In this document: piece after piece, positions 26,151 through 35,125 of the stretch
Layout of the letters: each line of letters opens with the position of its first letter
Position numbering within the stretch: the first letter of the stretch is position 1
From: JBKECY01 sp047975025
GTDB taxonomy: Bacteria; Bacillota; Clostridia; Lachnospirales; Lachnospiraceae
Length of the DNA stretch: 49,614 bases
Reading direction: 5' to 3'
NCBI GenBank assembly: GCA_047975025.1
Contig: JBKECY010000039.1
Span: 1 to 49,614 of the forward strand
Position numbers and translations under genes: made by a program
The notes under the pieces: generated by a model
What the model saw: only the letters and a program-made list of their open reading frames with translations
Database searches by the model: none
Told to the model about the DNA's origin: nothing

Positions 26151-27245
26151 TTATTTATCTAAATCTACCTGTCCGACGTTCCCGCTTTCTACGTAAAACA
26201 TCCTATCAATTCTAAAATGACTTTCTTTTATTTCACTAAGCCCTGTACAAGTAATCAAAGTCTGTATGTTTTTAATACTATTTAATAAATATTGCTGCCT
26301 TTTACTATCAAGCTCAGATAATACATCATCCAATAACAGAATAGGAGTACTTTTTATTTTTCTTTCAACATACGCAAGTTCAGAAAGCTTCAAAGAAAGT
26401 GCTGCTGTTCTCTGCTGTCCCTGGGAACCATATTTTCGTATATCTGTTTCATTGACTTTAACGGCCAGATCATCTCTGTGAGGACCGGTCATAGTCATTC
26501 CCATCCGTATATCTTTCTCACGTCCGGCCCGTAAAACAGAAGCAAATTCTTCTTCCGTCGTATTTGCTTCATAAAGAATTTCTATATTTTCCCTGTTTCC
26601 GGTCAGACTATTGTGGATTTCCTTTATGATTTCATTTAATTCATTTATAAATTCTCTGCGTTTTTTAATTACATTTGATCCATATTCAATCATCTGCTGA
26701 TCCCACATATCTAGTGTATCTTTTAATCCTTCATTGAATTTTATATCTCTTAATAATTTATTTCTCTGATTTATGATTTTATTATATTTTGTCAATTCCA
26801 GCAGATATAATTTATTTAATTGACATAATTCCAGATCAATAAACCGGCGACGCTCAGAAGGACCATTTTTTATAATGTTTAAATCTTCCGGTGAAAAAAA
26901 GATAATATTAACAATTCCTAATAATTCACTGGCTTTTTTGATTTGAAGTCCGTTGATAGCAATTCCCTTAGGCCTGTTCTTCTTGAGGTGCATATCAATT
27001 TTATATGAAATTGAATCTTTTTCAACTATCATCCTCAGATGGGATTCATCACTTTTAAAATTAATGACTTCACCATCTTTACTCTTTTTATGAGATTTTG
27101 TTGTTCCACATAAATAAATTGATTCTAATATATTTGTCTTTCCCTGTGCATTGTCACCGTAAAAGACATTTGTCCCCTGATCTAAAGTAAGTTCTAGAAT
27201 ATCATAATTTCTGAAACTTTTCAGCTGTATGGACTCAATGTACAT
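26151..27245 (-). CDS. recF: DNA replication and repair protein RecF
   Basis: Helps load RecA at single-strand gaps. 364 residues, SMC-like ABC ATPase. Walker A GDNAQGKT (30-37), signature KYGSQGQQRTAALSLKL and Walker B LLLDDVLSELD are intact. It is placed directly after the yaaA S4 gene (three-base gap), the conserved dnaA-dnaN-yaaA-recF order. Confidence 0.96.
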   Translation of the reverse strand: MYIESIQLKSFRNYDILELTLDQGTNVFYGDNAQGKTNILESIYLCGTTKSHKKSKDGEVINFKSDESHLRMIVEKDSISYKIDMHLKKNRPKGIAINGLQIKKASELLGIVNIIFFSPEDLNIIKNGPSERRRFIDLELCQLNKLYLLELTKYNKIINQRNKLLRDIKFNEGLKDTLDMWDQQMIEYGSNVIKKRREFINELNEIIKEIHNSLTGNRENIEILYEANTTEEEFASVLRAGREKDIRMGMTMTGPHRDDLAVKVNETDIRKYGSQGQQRTAALSLKLSELAYVERKIKSTPILLLDDVLSELDSKRQQYLLNSIKNIQTLITCTGLSEIKESHFRIDRMFYVESGNVGQVDLDK

Positions 27246-27248
27246 GAT

Positions 27249-27464
27249 TCACCTGACAATCTTTATAATAGTTTCCGCATATTCAACTATATCGTCCGCA
27301 TAAAGCTTACGGCCCCTTCTATTCTCTACCTGATGATTTACTTTGACAAGCCCTTCGGTTATAACTATTTTAGCTTCAACACCATCACCTGCCATACCGG
27401 ATGCTTTAAGCGCCTGGCCTAATTTAATAAACTCATCTCTTAACACAATTACTTTTTCTTCCAT
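27249..27464 (-). CDS. yaaA: S4-domain RNA-binding protein YaaA
   Basis: 71 residues comprising one S4 RNA-binding fold (FIKLGQALKASGMAGDG, then ITEGLVKVNHQVENRRGRKL). It is the standard small gene between dnaN and recF. Homologues have been linked to ribosome assembly and RNA binding near the origin, but its exact role is open. A gap of 11 bases separates it from dnaN. Confidence 0.9.
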   Translation of the reverse strand: MEEKVIVLRDEFIKLGQALKASGMAGDGVEAKIVITEGLVKVNHQVENRRGRKLYADDIVEYAETIIKIVR

Positions 27465-27475
27465 ATGCTATCCTA

Positions 27476-28585
27476 TCAATAAATTTGATTAAAGTTTACA
27501 GGTAAAATTAAGTATACATAACTTTCTTCATCATTTTTGATGACACAGGGAGATTTAGAATTGACCATATAAATGGTTATGGTTTCATCTTCAATGACTC
27601 GAAGTGCATCAATCAGGAATCTTGGATTAAACCCAATGATAATATCTTTTCCTGATTTTGAGATTTCAATCTGTTCATCCATGGAGCCGATACTCGAATC
27701 AATTTTTAATTCCATCAGCTCATCAGTTATATTAATGACAATTGGCTTTTTCTCACCTTCACGTACAAGTAAAGTAGATCTGTCGATACTGCTTAAGAAA
27801 TCTTTTTTGTTAATTGTCAGTTTGGTTTCATACTCGATTGCAAGCATCTGATCAATTTTAAAATACTCACCTTCGATCAGACGTGATACGACCAATGTAT
27901 CGTCGAATTGAAATACAATATGATTAGAGGAAATAAAGATATCTACTACGTTGTCAATTTCACCTGACAAAATCTTACTTAAATCCATAAGAGTTTTACC
28001 TGGTACAATTACTTTTTTATCTTCGTAGGTGTTAGCCAGCTGTTGGTTACGAATGGCGATTCTATGACCATCTAAAGAAACAATCTTGAGATTATTATTA
28101 TTAATTTCAAATAATTCACCTGTCATAATTTTATTATTTTCATTTATGGCAATTGAAAAAATCGTCTGATTGATCATTTCCTTAAGGGTATAAGAAGAAA
28201 GTGAAATTCTTTGTTCCTTAGGTACGTTTGGCAAAAAGGTAAAATCTTCTCCTGATTTTCCAGGAATATTAAAATTCGACTTTTCACATAAAATTGTAAT
28301 GCTAAGAGCATCATCCGTTTCTATGGTAACAAAGTTGTCAGGCAGCTTTCGTACGATCTCGGAAAAAATCTTAGCATCAATCGCAATCGTTCCTTCGCTT
28401 TCAATGGTACCCTCTACTTTTGTTTCGATACCAAGATCCATATCGTTTGAGATAAACTTTATTACATTATTTTTGGCTTCGATCAGGATACACTCCAGAA
28501 TTTTCATTGTAGTCTTATTAGAGATAGCTCTAAGTGAAATGTTAATGCTTTTTAGAAGATCAGTTTTTTTACAAATAATTTTCAT
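27476..28585 (-). CDS. dnaN: DNA polymerase III beta subunit (sliding clamp)
   Basis: Forms the dimeric ring that holds polymerase on DNA. 369 residues with three clamp domains. The start MKIICKKTDLLKSINIS and the C-terminal YLILPVNF are typical. I chose ATG 28585, as a TTG-start extension of seven codons would begin inside the GAGAGGAG ribosome binding site. A DnaA box (28588-28596) lies directly upstream, within its leader. Confidence 0.97.
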   Translation of the reverse strand: MKIICKKTDLLKSINISLRAISNKTTMKILECILIEAKNNVIKFISNDMDLGIETKVEGTIESEGTIAIDAKIFSEIVRKLPDNFVTIETDDALSITILCEKSNFNIPGKSGEDFTFLPNVPKEQRISLSSYTLKEMINQTIFSIAINENNKIMTGELFEINNNNLKIVSLDGHRIAIRNQQLANTYEDKKVIVPGKTLMDLSKILSGEIDNVVDIFISSNHIVFQFDDTLVVSRLIEGEYFKIDQMLAIEYETKLTINKKDFLSSIDRSTLLVREGEKKPIVINITDELMELKIDSSIGSMDEQIEISKSGKDIIIGFNPRFLIDALRVIEDETITIYMVNSKSPCVIKNDEESYVYLILPVNFNQIY

Positions 28586-28587
28586 AA

Positions 28588-28856
28588 TGTGAATAACTCC
28601 TCTCAAAGGAAAAAGTAGTATTGATAAATAATTAAATTAAAAATCCGTAGACACCGTCTTAGGGGATGTTTAAATGTTAATAACTGTGATTTTACTTGAG
28701 TATACAATAAAAATCGAGTCGGATAAATATGTTCATAATGAAAAAATAAGATGTGTAAAGCATGTGTAAAAAAATCCTGTGATTTTTCTAAAAAAACTTA
28801 TGAACATCATACAGTGGATAGTTATCCACGAAGGTAATTAAGTAAAAGAAAAAATA
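28588..28856. other. oriC part 1: dnaA-dnaN intergenic region with DnaA boxes
   Basis: 28588-28596 is a perfect DnaA box on the minus strand (TTATTCACA). One-mismatch boxes are at 28763-28771 (minus, TTTTACACA) and 28822-28830 (plus, TTATCCACG); a weaker one is at 28752-28760. The rest is AT-rich. Together with the boxes upstream of dnaA this matches the bipartite Bacillus origin. Confidence 0.75.
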
Positions 28857-30203
28857 TCAGGGATTTATTTTCTTTTTAAAGAGTTCAATAGTTTCACGCA
28901 TGGAGGAGGAAGTTGATAATTCATTCTCTATTTTTTCACAACCATGCATTACTGTCGTATGATCCCTGTTTCCCAGGTAACTTCCAATAGATTTAAGCGG
29001 AGTATCTGTCATCTCTCGGCACAGGTACATGGCAATCTGTCTTGGAAGAACAATCTTCGCGTTACGGCGTCCGCCGCTTAGATCAGAAACACTGATATCA
29101 TAATGTTCTGCTACTACGGAAATAATGTATTCGGGCGTAATGATTTTTCTCTCATCCGGTGATATGATATCCCGTAAAACCTGTTTGGCCAGTTCGACAT
29201 TTACTTCTCTTTTTTCCAGATTTGCGAATGCCACTACTTTATTTAAAGAACCTTCAAGTTCTCGGATGTTGGATTTAATATTGGTAGCAATGTATTTTAT
29301 AACTTCTTCATCAATATCATATCCATCTATTTCTTCTTTCTTCCTTAATATGGCCATTCGTGTTTCATAGTCAGGAGAAGAAACATCAGCAATCAGACCC
29401 CATTCAAATCTTGACTTGATACGATCTTCGAGAATTTCCATATCCTTAGGTGGTTTATCAGAAGATATAATAATTTGTTTCTTAGCACTGTGCAATGAAT
29501 TAAAGGTATGGAAAAATTCTTCCTGTGTGGATTCTTTTCCTATAATAAACTGTACGTCATCGACCAATAGAACATCAATGTTTCTATATTTTTCTCTGAA
29601 TTTAGACATTGCCGAATTATTGCCATTTCGTATAGATTCAATCAGTTCATTTGTAAATTCCTCACTTGTAACATATAAAACGCTGCTGTCCGGGCGTTCT
29701 TTCAATATAAAATGGGCGATGGAATGCATTAAGTGAGTTTTGCCCAGCCCTGCTCCTCCATAGATGAACAAAGGATTATAAATTTGTCCTGGAGATTCTG
29801 CAACAGCCAGACTTGCGGCATGTGCAAACTTATTGTTGCTTCCCACAACAAAGGTATTAAAAGTATAGCGGGGATTCAAATGTGCATCCTCGCCCTTTTG
29901 CGTATCGATTACATGATTTGATGTTTCATTGTCTTTGTCAATATCTTCTAATAATATGTAGGTAACCTGACAATCCATGAGTCCGGTGACTTCTGTGATA
30001 GCAACCTGGATGGGAAGTGTGTATTTTTTACTAATGTAGCTAAGCCCTACCTGTTTTGAAGGAACGAGTATAGTAACAACATTATCAACCACAGAATATA
30101 CTTCTAACGGAAGAAGCCATGTTTCAAAAGAAACATCCGATAGCTCGTGTTCTGTTTTTACAACATTTAGAATTTCAGTCCATTTTTTTTCAATAATATT
30201 CAT
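28857..30203 (-). CDS. dnaA: Chromosomal replication initiator protein DnaA
   Basis: Binds DnaA boxes and opens the origin. 448 residues: domain I (1-80), a linker, AAA+ domain III with Walker A GGAGLGKTH and Walker B VLLVDDVQFI, and domain IV with the signature GNRDHTTVMHGCEKI for DNA binding. It lies between the two DnaA box groups and probably is autoregulated through them. Confidence 0.98.
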   Translation of the reverse strand: MNIIEKKWTEILNVVKTEHELSDVSFETWLLPLEVYSVVDNVVTILVPSKQVGLSYISKKYTLPIQVAITEVTGLMDCQVTYILLEDIDKDNETSNHVIDTQKGEDAHLNPRYTFNTFVVGSNNKFAHAASLAVAESPGQIYNPLFIYGGAGLGKTHLMHSIAHFILKERPDSSVLYVTSEEFTNELIESIRNGNNSAMSKFREKYRNIDVLLVDDVQFIIGKESTQEEFFHTFNSLHSAKKQIIISSDKPPKDMEILEDRIKSRFEWGLIADVSSPDYETRMAILRKKEEIDGYDIDEEVIKYIATNIKSNIRELEGSLNKVVAFANLEKREVNVELAKQVLRDIISPDERKIITPEYIISVVAEHYDISVSDLSGGRRNAKIVLPRQIAMYLCREMTDTPLKSIGSYLGNRDHTTVMHGCEKIENELSTSSSMRETIELFKKKINP

Positions 30204-30562
30204 TTACAAGTTCTCCAAAATCATTTATTTAATAAGTATTTCAGGCAAAAAGCTTCTTATATATATTATAATAAAATAAGGGTTTTAGCAATGCCAAAAA
30301 GTAGATAAGTTTCCATAATACTTTATTATCGTAAAGTATGTGTATAATTCTAAAATGGTTAATAACATTATACATTCCCCAGATTCGCCCAAAAAGTAAG
30401 ATATCAGTTATATATACACATCGAAATTTATAGTTATCCACAAGTTATCCACAAATTGTGGATAATATTACGTAAACTTGACTTCAAACAGTGAGAATTT
30501 GCTTTTAATATCCAAAAGTAAGAAGCTCAGATATAAAAAGAAAATAAAACTCTACAAATATC
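30204..30562. other. oriC part 2: DnaA box cluster and AT-rich DNA upstream of dnaA
   Basis: Three perfect DnaA boxes are packed in 32 bases: 30434-30442 and 30445-30453 (both TTATCCACA, plus strand) and 30457-30465 (same, minus strand). The 230 bases between them and dnaA are AT-rich with runs such as ATATATATTATAATAAAATAAG and carry the dnaA promoter; they can serve as unwinding DNA. No gene is seen. Confidence 0.85.
30263..30291 (-). promoter_or_regulatory. Possible dnaA promoter
   Basis: On the minus strand TTGCTA (30291-30286), a 17-base spacer and TAATAT (30268-30263). The region is AT-rich, so other -10 placements are possible. Confidence 0.4.
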
Positions 30563-30591
30563 TTGACGGATGGGACTTTTATCACTATAAT
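30563..30591 (+). promoter_or_regulatory. Sigma-A promoter of rpmH
   Basis: TTGACG (30563-30568), a 17-base spacer and TATAAT (30586-30591), one base from full consensus. It drives the rpmH-rnpA-yidD-yidC unit. Confidence 0.8.
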
Positions 30592-30672
30592 TGATTTGAT
30601 GTTCTAAAATAGCATACGTAATATTAGGGGTTATGAGTTTTAAATGAATAATAAAGGAGGTGCCGATATATT

Positions 30673-30807
30673 ATGAAAATGACATTTCAGCCTAAAAAAA
30701 GATCCAGAGCAAAAGTTCATGGATTCAGAGCAAGAATGAGTACTAAAGGTGGACGCAAAGTTCTAGCTGCAAGAAGATTAAAGGGAAGAAAGCAATTATC
30801 AGCATAG
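30673..30807 (+). CDS. rpmH: Ribosomal protein bL34
   Basis: 44 residues, very basic, with the conserved MTFQPKKRSRAKVHGFRARM start and GRKVLAARRLKGRKQL end. AAAGGAGGTG (30653-30662) is a near-perfect ribosome binding site. It is the first gene to the right of oriC, as in most bacteria. Its stop is followed at once by a short hairpin with T-runs (30807-30833). Confidence 0.97.
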   Translation: MKMTFQPKKRSRAKVHGFRARMSTKGGRKVLAARRLKGRKQLSA

Positions 30808-30833
30808 ACCGCAAATATGTGGTCTTTTCTTTT
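30807..30833 (+). terminator. Partial terminator between rpmH and rnpA
   Basis: GACCGCA (30807-30813) pairs with TGTGGTC (30818-30824, one G-T pair) around AATA, followed by TTTTCTTTTC. It probably lets through only part of the transcripts, giving more L34 than RNase P protein. Confidence 0.7.
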
Positions 30834-30853
30834 CTTATCGCAAAGGGAATAAA

Positions 30854-31195
30854 ATGAAATTTACTATATCACTTAAGAGCAACAGAGACTTCCAGCAAAT
30901 TTACAGGCAGGGGACATCGTACGCCAATAGATTTCTGGTAATGTATATTGTGAGAAATCAATCCGATAACAACAAACTGGGAATATCTGTCAGCAAAAAG
31001 GTAGGGAACAGTGTCGTCAGACATAGGACAAAAAGACTGATTAAAGAAAGTTACCGATTAAATGAAGCTGATTTCGTAACCGGCTGTGATATTGTAATTA
31101 TTGCCCGGGCATCTGCTGCAGATGCCGCGTATAAAGAGATAGAAAGTGCATTGCTTAACTTATTTAAAAGACATAAGCTGTTGAACAATTTATAA
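30854..31195 (+). CDS. rnpA: Ribonuclease P protein component
   Basis: 113 residues. The RNR-type motif VGNSVVRHRTKRLIKESYR (residues about 47-65) is diagnostic. It binds RNase P RNA and helps tRNA 5' maturation. It follows rpmH after the partial terminator and precedes yidD. Confidence 0.95.
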   Translation: MKFTISLKSNRDFQQIYRQGTSYANRFLVMYIVRNQSDNNKLGISVSKKVGNSVVRHRTKRLIKESYRLNEADFVTGCDIVIIARASAADAAYKEIESALLNLFKRHKLLNNL

Positions 31196-31233
31196 AGGCT
31201 AAGCAGATGTTTGCTTTTATATAGGGTATTGAT

Positions 31234-31446
31234 ATGGGAAAAAAGATATTAATCAAGGGAATAAAACTATATCAGCTATATTTGTCACCCAGAAAAAGAA
31301 CGTGCTGCCCTTATTTTCCCACTTGTTCTCAATATGGTTTAGAGGCAATTGAAAAATACGGAAGCATTAAAGGAAGTTTACTCGCAGTGTGGAGAATTCT
31401 GCGTTGTAATCCTTTTTCTAAGGGAGGCTATGATCCTGTACCCTGA
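31234..31446 (+). CDS. yidD: Membrane protein insertion efficiency factor YidD
   Basis: 70 residues with the family signature: LYLSPRKRTCCPYFPTCSQY near 18-37 and WRILRCNPFSKGGYDPVP at the end. It assists YidC in membrane protein insertion and is peripheral to the membrane. The position between rnpA and yidC is conserved. Confidence 0.94.
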   Translation: MGKKILIKGIKLYQLYLSPRKRTCCPYFPTCSQYGLEAIEKYGSIKGSLLAVWRILRCNPFSKGGYDPVP

Positions 31447-31485
31447 AAAGTGTGTTCAGAATAGCTTTAGTAGGAGGAACGAAAT

Positions 31486-32754
31486 TTGAATATGATAATT
31501 GCAACGAAGAGCGGCGTCCCAATATTGGGTCAGATTGCTGTAGTTCTTGGCTGGGTTATGGATCAGATATATAACCTGTTGGATTTTATTGGAATAGGAA
31601 ATATTGGTCTTTGTATCATACTCCTGACATTTGTTATATATTTATTAATGACTCCATTGCAGATCAAACAGCAGAAATTTTCGAAGCTTAATGCTGTTAT
31701 GGCACCTGAAATCAAAAAAGTACAGGATAAATACAAAGGCAAAAAAGATCAGGTGTCCATGCAGAAAATGCAGGAAGAAACAAGTACTGTTTATCAGAAA
31801 TACGGGGTGTCACCTACCGGAAGCTGTCTGCAGTTAGCAATCCAGATGCCGATTCTGTTCGCCTTATATCAGGTAATTTATAAAATTCCCGGTTATGTAG
31901 GCAGTGTAAAAGGTATTTTTACAGGTCTGATTACTAATATTCAAGGTGTTGATGGATTTACTGCAATTTTGCAGAAGTTTATTGAAGATAACAATCTTTC
32001 CCGTGTAAGTCTTGTTGTGGATAATAATGTTGCATCCAGTGATTCTATTATTGATGTATTATATGCATTGTCTCCGACACAATGGGATAAGCTTGCTGAC
32101 CTTCCTAAGTTTTCAGGATTTGCTGATACAATCAATTCAACTGCTGATAAGTTGTCAAGTATGCAGGTATTTCTTGGGATGAATATTGCTGATAATCCCT
32201 GGAACATTATTACCTCTCAATTTGGCAGCAATGGTACTCATATGTATTGGCTGGCTGCTGTTGCACTTATGGTTCCTATTTTGGCCTGGTTTTCCCAGTG
32301 GATCAGCTATAAGCTTATGCCACAGGCAACAACTGGTTCCGTAGATACTGGCAGCATGGCAAATACAATGAAAACAATGAATAATGTTATGCCTATTATG
32401 TCAGCTGTTTTCTGCTTCACTTTCCCGGTTGGTCTTGGTATTTACTGGATTGCAGGTGCGGTAGTTCGTTGTATTCAGCAGCTTGTTATCAATAAACATC
32501 TGTCTAAGGTCGATGTGGATGATTTGATCAAGAAGAATATGGAAAAGGCTGCGAAAAAAAGAGAAAAGGCTGGTCTTCCACCTCAGAAAATCACGAACCA
32601 GGCGCATCAGAATGTAAAGAAAATTGATTCAACTACAAAAACAAGCAATATCAAAGATAAAAATGTAGAAGAAAAACCCGTAAAATATAAAGAGGGAAGT
32701 ATTGCCGCCAGAGCACGTATGGTATCTCAGGATGATAAGGGCAAGAAAAAATAA
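31486..32754 (+). CDS. yidC: Membrane protein insertase YidC/OxaA
   Basis: 422 residues. Hydrophobic segments are at about 15-38, 42-65, then a cluster in 240-340; GSCLQLAIQMPILFALYQV is in the conserved core. The last 75 residues are Lys-rich, a likely ribosome-contacting tail. I favour the TTG at 31486 since TAGGAGG lies eight bases before it; an ATG two codons later has a spacing of 14. No lipobox is seen. The region of about 100 residues after the second helix pair (150-230) is larger than in short Bacillus SpoIIIJ. Confidence 0.93.
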   Translation: MNMIIATKSGVPILGQIAVVLGWVMDQIYNLLDFIGIGNIGLCIILLTFVIYLLMTPLQIKQQKFSKLNAVMAPEIKKVQDKYKGKKDQVSMQKMQEETSTVYQKYGVSPTGSCLQLAIQMPILFALYQVIYKIPGYVGSVKGIFTGLITNIQGVDGFTAILQKFIEDNNLSRVSLVVDNNVASSDSIIDVLYALSPTQWDKLADLPKFSGFADTINSTADKLSSMQVFLGMNIADNPWNIITSQFGSNGTHMYWLAAVALMVPILAWFSQWISYKLMPQATTGSVDTGSMANTMKTMNNVMPIMSAVFCFTFPVGLGIYWIAGAVVRCIQQLVINKHLSKVDVDDLIKKNMEKAAKKREKAGLPPQKITNQAHQNVKKIDSTTKTSNIKDKNVEEKPVKYKEGSIAARARMVSQDDKGKKK

Positions 32755-32803
32755 ATAGTTATACTGTATGAGGGCGGATACTGATTGGTAAGGAGGTAGT
32801 TGT

Positions 32804-33628
32804 ATGGATTTTATCGAAATTTCTGCAAAAACTAAAGAAGAAGCGATTACAAAAGCTTCTATTGAATTAGGTACTTCGAGCGATCAATTGGAAATTGTGG
32901 TTATTACGGAAGGTAGTTCAGGATTTTTAGGTATCGGAAGTAAGTCAGCTGTGATTAAAGCAAGGCGAATTGAGATAACTGAACCTGAAACTAAGGAAGA
33001 ACCGAAGAAAGAAGCTCCTGCTGCTGTGATAGCTCCAACTGAGGAAAAGGTAATTAGCAAGGAAGAGATAAAATCTTCTCCGAAGCAAGAAGTTATTAAA
33101 CCCAGAGAAGAAGCTAAACGACCGATTCGGGAACCCAGAGAAATTGTTATTATTACAGACCAAAGTAAAATTGATGAAATAACAGAGGAAGCAAAATCAT
33201 TCCTGGCGGGACTGTTAAGTCATATGGATCTGCCGATCGAGGTTAAAGTGGTTTATAATTCTAAAGATGGCAGTTTGGATATCGAATTTACAGGTGAAGA
33301 TGTAGGTATCCTGATTGGTAAACGTGGACAGACGTTAGATTCACTTCAATATCTTACCAGTCTGGTAGTTAACAAGAAGAAAGATACCTATGTCAGAGTT
33401 AAACTCGATACGGAAGATTACAGAACCCGAAGAAAGGAAACTCTGGAGAATCTGGCTCGCGGTATAGCACATAAAGTTAAGAAGACCGGAAAAACCAGTG
33501 TACTTGAAGCAATGAATCCTTATGAGCGTAGAATCATCCACGCGGCATTGCAAAAAGACAAATACGTAGAGACTTTTAGTGATGGTGAAGAACCTTACAG
33601 ACATGTCGTCGTTAAATTAAAGAAATAA
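32804..33628 (+). CDS. jag: RNA-binding protein Jag/KhpB (SpoIIIJ-associated)
   Basis: 274 residues in the typical order: Jag-N domain (1-50, DFIEISAKTKEEAITKAS), an acidic Lys/Glu/Pro linker (65-115), a KH domain with GILIGKRGQTLDSLQYL, and an R3H domain with MNPYERRIIHAALQ. Homologues control cell elongation and division in other Firmicutes and bind RNA. It follows yidC after 49 bases with AAGGAGGTAG upstream. Confidence 0.93.
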   Translation: MDFIEISAKTKEEAITKASIELGTSSDQLEIVVITEGSSGFLGIGSKSAVIKARRIEITEPETKEEPKKEAPAAVIAPTEEKVISKEEIKSSPKQEVIKPREEAKRPIREPREIVIITDQSKIDEITEEAKSFLAGLLSHMDLPIEVKVVYNSKDGSLDIEFTGEDVGILIGKRGQTLDSLQYLTSLVVNKKKDTYVRVKLDTEDYRTRRKETLENLARGIAHKVKKTGKTSVLEAMNPYERRIIHAALQKDKYVETFSDGEEPYRHVVVKLKK

Positions 33629-33637
33629 TTTTGGAAG

Positions 33638-33711
33638 ATGTTATTCTAGGTCAAAGCAGGAATAATGCAACAGCGTTGTTTGTGTGCTTGGATTTAGGGT
33701 AACATTTTTTT
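33638..33711 (+). terminator. Long terminator-like hairpin directly before the mnmE ribosome binding site
   Basis: 33638-33652 pairs with 33691-33705 over 15 positions (including four G-U pairs). Inner helices are 33654-33658 with 33685-33689 and a CAAC/GTTG stem near 33668-33678. Seven T follow, and GTGGAGG for mnmE begins three bases later. It can terminate jag transcripts or work as an attenuator of mnmE. Confidence 0.65.
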
Positions 33712-33726
33712 ATGTGGAGGAATTAT

Positions 33727-35100
33727 ATGGCTGAATGTATTGCTGCGGTGGCGACATCAGTAGGGGCGTCCGGCATAGGAATCGTGCGTATTTCAGGTGA
33801 TGCTGCCATTGATGTAATCAGCAAAATTTACAGATCTAAGAACAATCGCAAGGATATTAAGATTCAGGAGTCTCATACGATACATTATGGGTACATTGTA
33901 GATCATGATAAAATCGTAGATGAAGTGCTGATTATGCTGATGTATGCACCGCGTACGTATACCGGAGAGAATACAGTAGAAATTGATTGCCATGGTGGAA
34001 TCTATGCAACACAAAAGGTATTGGAAACCGTTGTAAAGAATGGCGCCAGATTAGCGGAACCTGGTGAATTCTCAAAGCGTGCTTTTTTGAATGGTAAAAT
34101 GGATCTGTCTCAGGCAGAAGCTGTCATAGATATTATTAATGCAAAAAGCGATGCGGCACTGAATAGTTCAGTTGCACAACTAAGGGGAAATCTCAGAGAG
34201 AGAATTGAGTCGGTTCGCTCGGATTTATTATATCAGGTCGCTTATATTGAATCAGCACTTGATGATCCGGAGCATATTGATTTGACAGGATATACACAGG
34301 TGCTGCAACCAATTGTGCTAAATTTGACTTCTCAAATTGATAAGCTCCTTTCTACTGTTGAAGAAGGAAAAATTATTAAAGAAGGTATTAAGACAGTTAT
34401 CTTAGGAAAGCCAAATGCCGGGAAATCTTCTCTTCTAAATACCTTTCTTGGAGAGGATAAAGCAATTGTAACTGATATTGCAGGTACTACAAGGGATGTG
34501 TTAGAGGATTATGTCACGCTTCGTGGAATGACATTGCACATGCTTGATACAGCAGGAATCAGGGAAACGCAGGATGTTGTCGAAAAAATCGGTGTCGGAA
34601 AAGCAATAAAAGCTGCTGAAAATGCAGATTTAATTCTGTATGTCATGGATGCTTCTACTCCGGTCGATGAGAATGATACTTCCATAATTTCTATCTTGCA
34701 AGATAAGAAAGTAATTGTGCTTTTAAATAAATCTGATCTACAAACGGTGGTAACTAAAAAGCAAGTTGAGGAAATACTGGATAAAGATATTATTGAAATT
34801 TCTGCTAAAGAAAATATTGGAATGGATATATTAGCGGATAAGATTCAGCAGTTGTTTTTCAAAGGCGAAATATCATATGACGATCAGGTTTACATAACCA
34901 ACCTTAGACATAAAACAATTCTACATGAAGCGAAGAACAGTCTGCTTATGGTTATGCAAAGTATGGAACAATGTATGCTGGAAGATTTTTATACAATTGA
35001 CATGATGGATGCTTATGATTCACTCGGTAAGATCACAGGTGCGACTGTCGGGGAAGATTTAGTAAATGAAATTTTCAGCCAGTTTTGCACCGGTAAATAA
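33727..35100 (+). CDS. mnmE: tRNA modification GTPase MnmE
   Basis: With MnmG it makes the 5-(carboxymethylaminomethyl) group on wobble U34. 457 residues: N-terminal folate-binding domain, helical domain, and G domain with GKPNAGKSS, DTAGI and NKSD. The protein ends FCTGK; the family usually ends CIGK, so the catalytic Cys is kept but Ile is Thr. I chose ATG 33727, six bases after GTGGAGG. Confidence 0.95.
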   Translation: MAECIAAVATSVGASGIGIVRISGDAAIDVISKIYRSKNNRKDIKIQESHTIHYGYIVDHDKIVDEVLIMLMYAPRTYTGENTVEIDCHGGIYATQKVLETVVKNGARLAEPGEFSKRAFLNGKMDLSQAEAVIDIINAKSDAALNSSVAQLRGNLRERIESVRSDLLYQVAYIESALDDPEHIDLTGYTQVLQPIVLNLTSQIDKLLSTVEEGKIIKEGIKTVILGKPNAGKSSLLNTFLGEDKAIVTDIAGTTRDVLEDYVTLRGMTLHMLDTAGIRETQDVVEKIGVGKAIKAAENADLILYVMDASTPVDENDTSIISILQDKKVIVLLNKSDLQTVVTKKQVEEILDKDIIEISAKENIGMDILADKIQQLFFKGEISYDDQVYITNLRHKTILHEAKNSLLMVMQSMEQCMLEDFYTIDMMDAYDSLGKITGATVGEDLVNEIFSQFCTGK

Positions 35101-35125
35101 TTTTAGAATAGTGTGAGGAGAGAAA

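Noticed and set aside
30241..30441. 66-codon minus-strand frame in the origin region
   Set aside because: It lies in the DnaA-box and AT-rich part of oriC, without ribosome binding site, and has a composition expected from AT-rich DNA.
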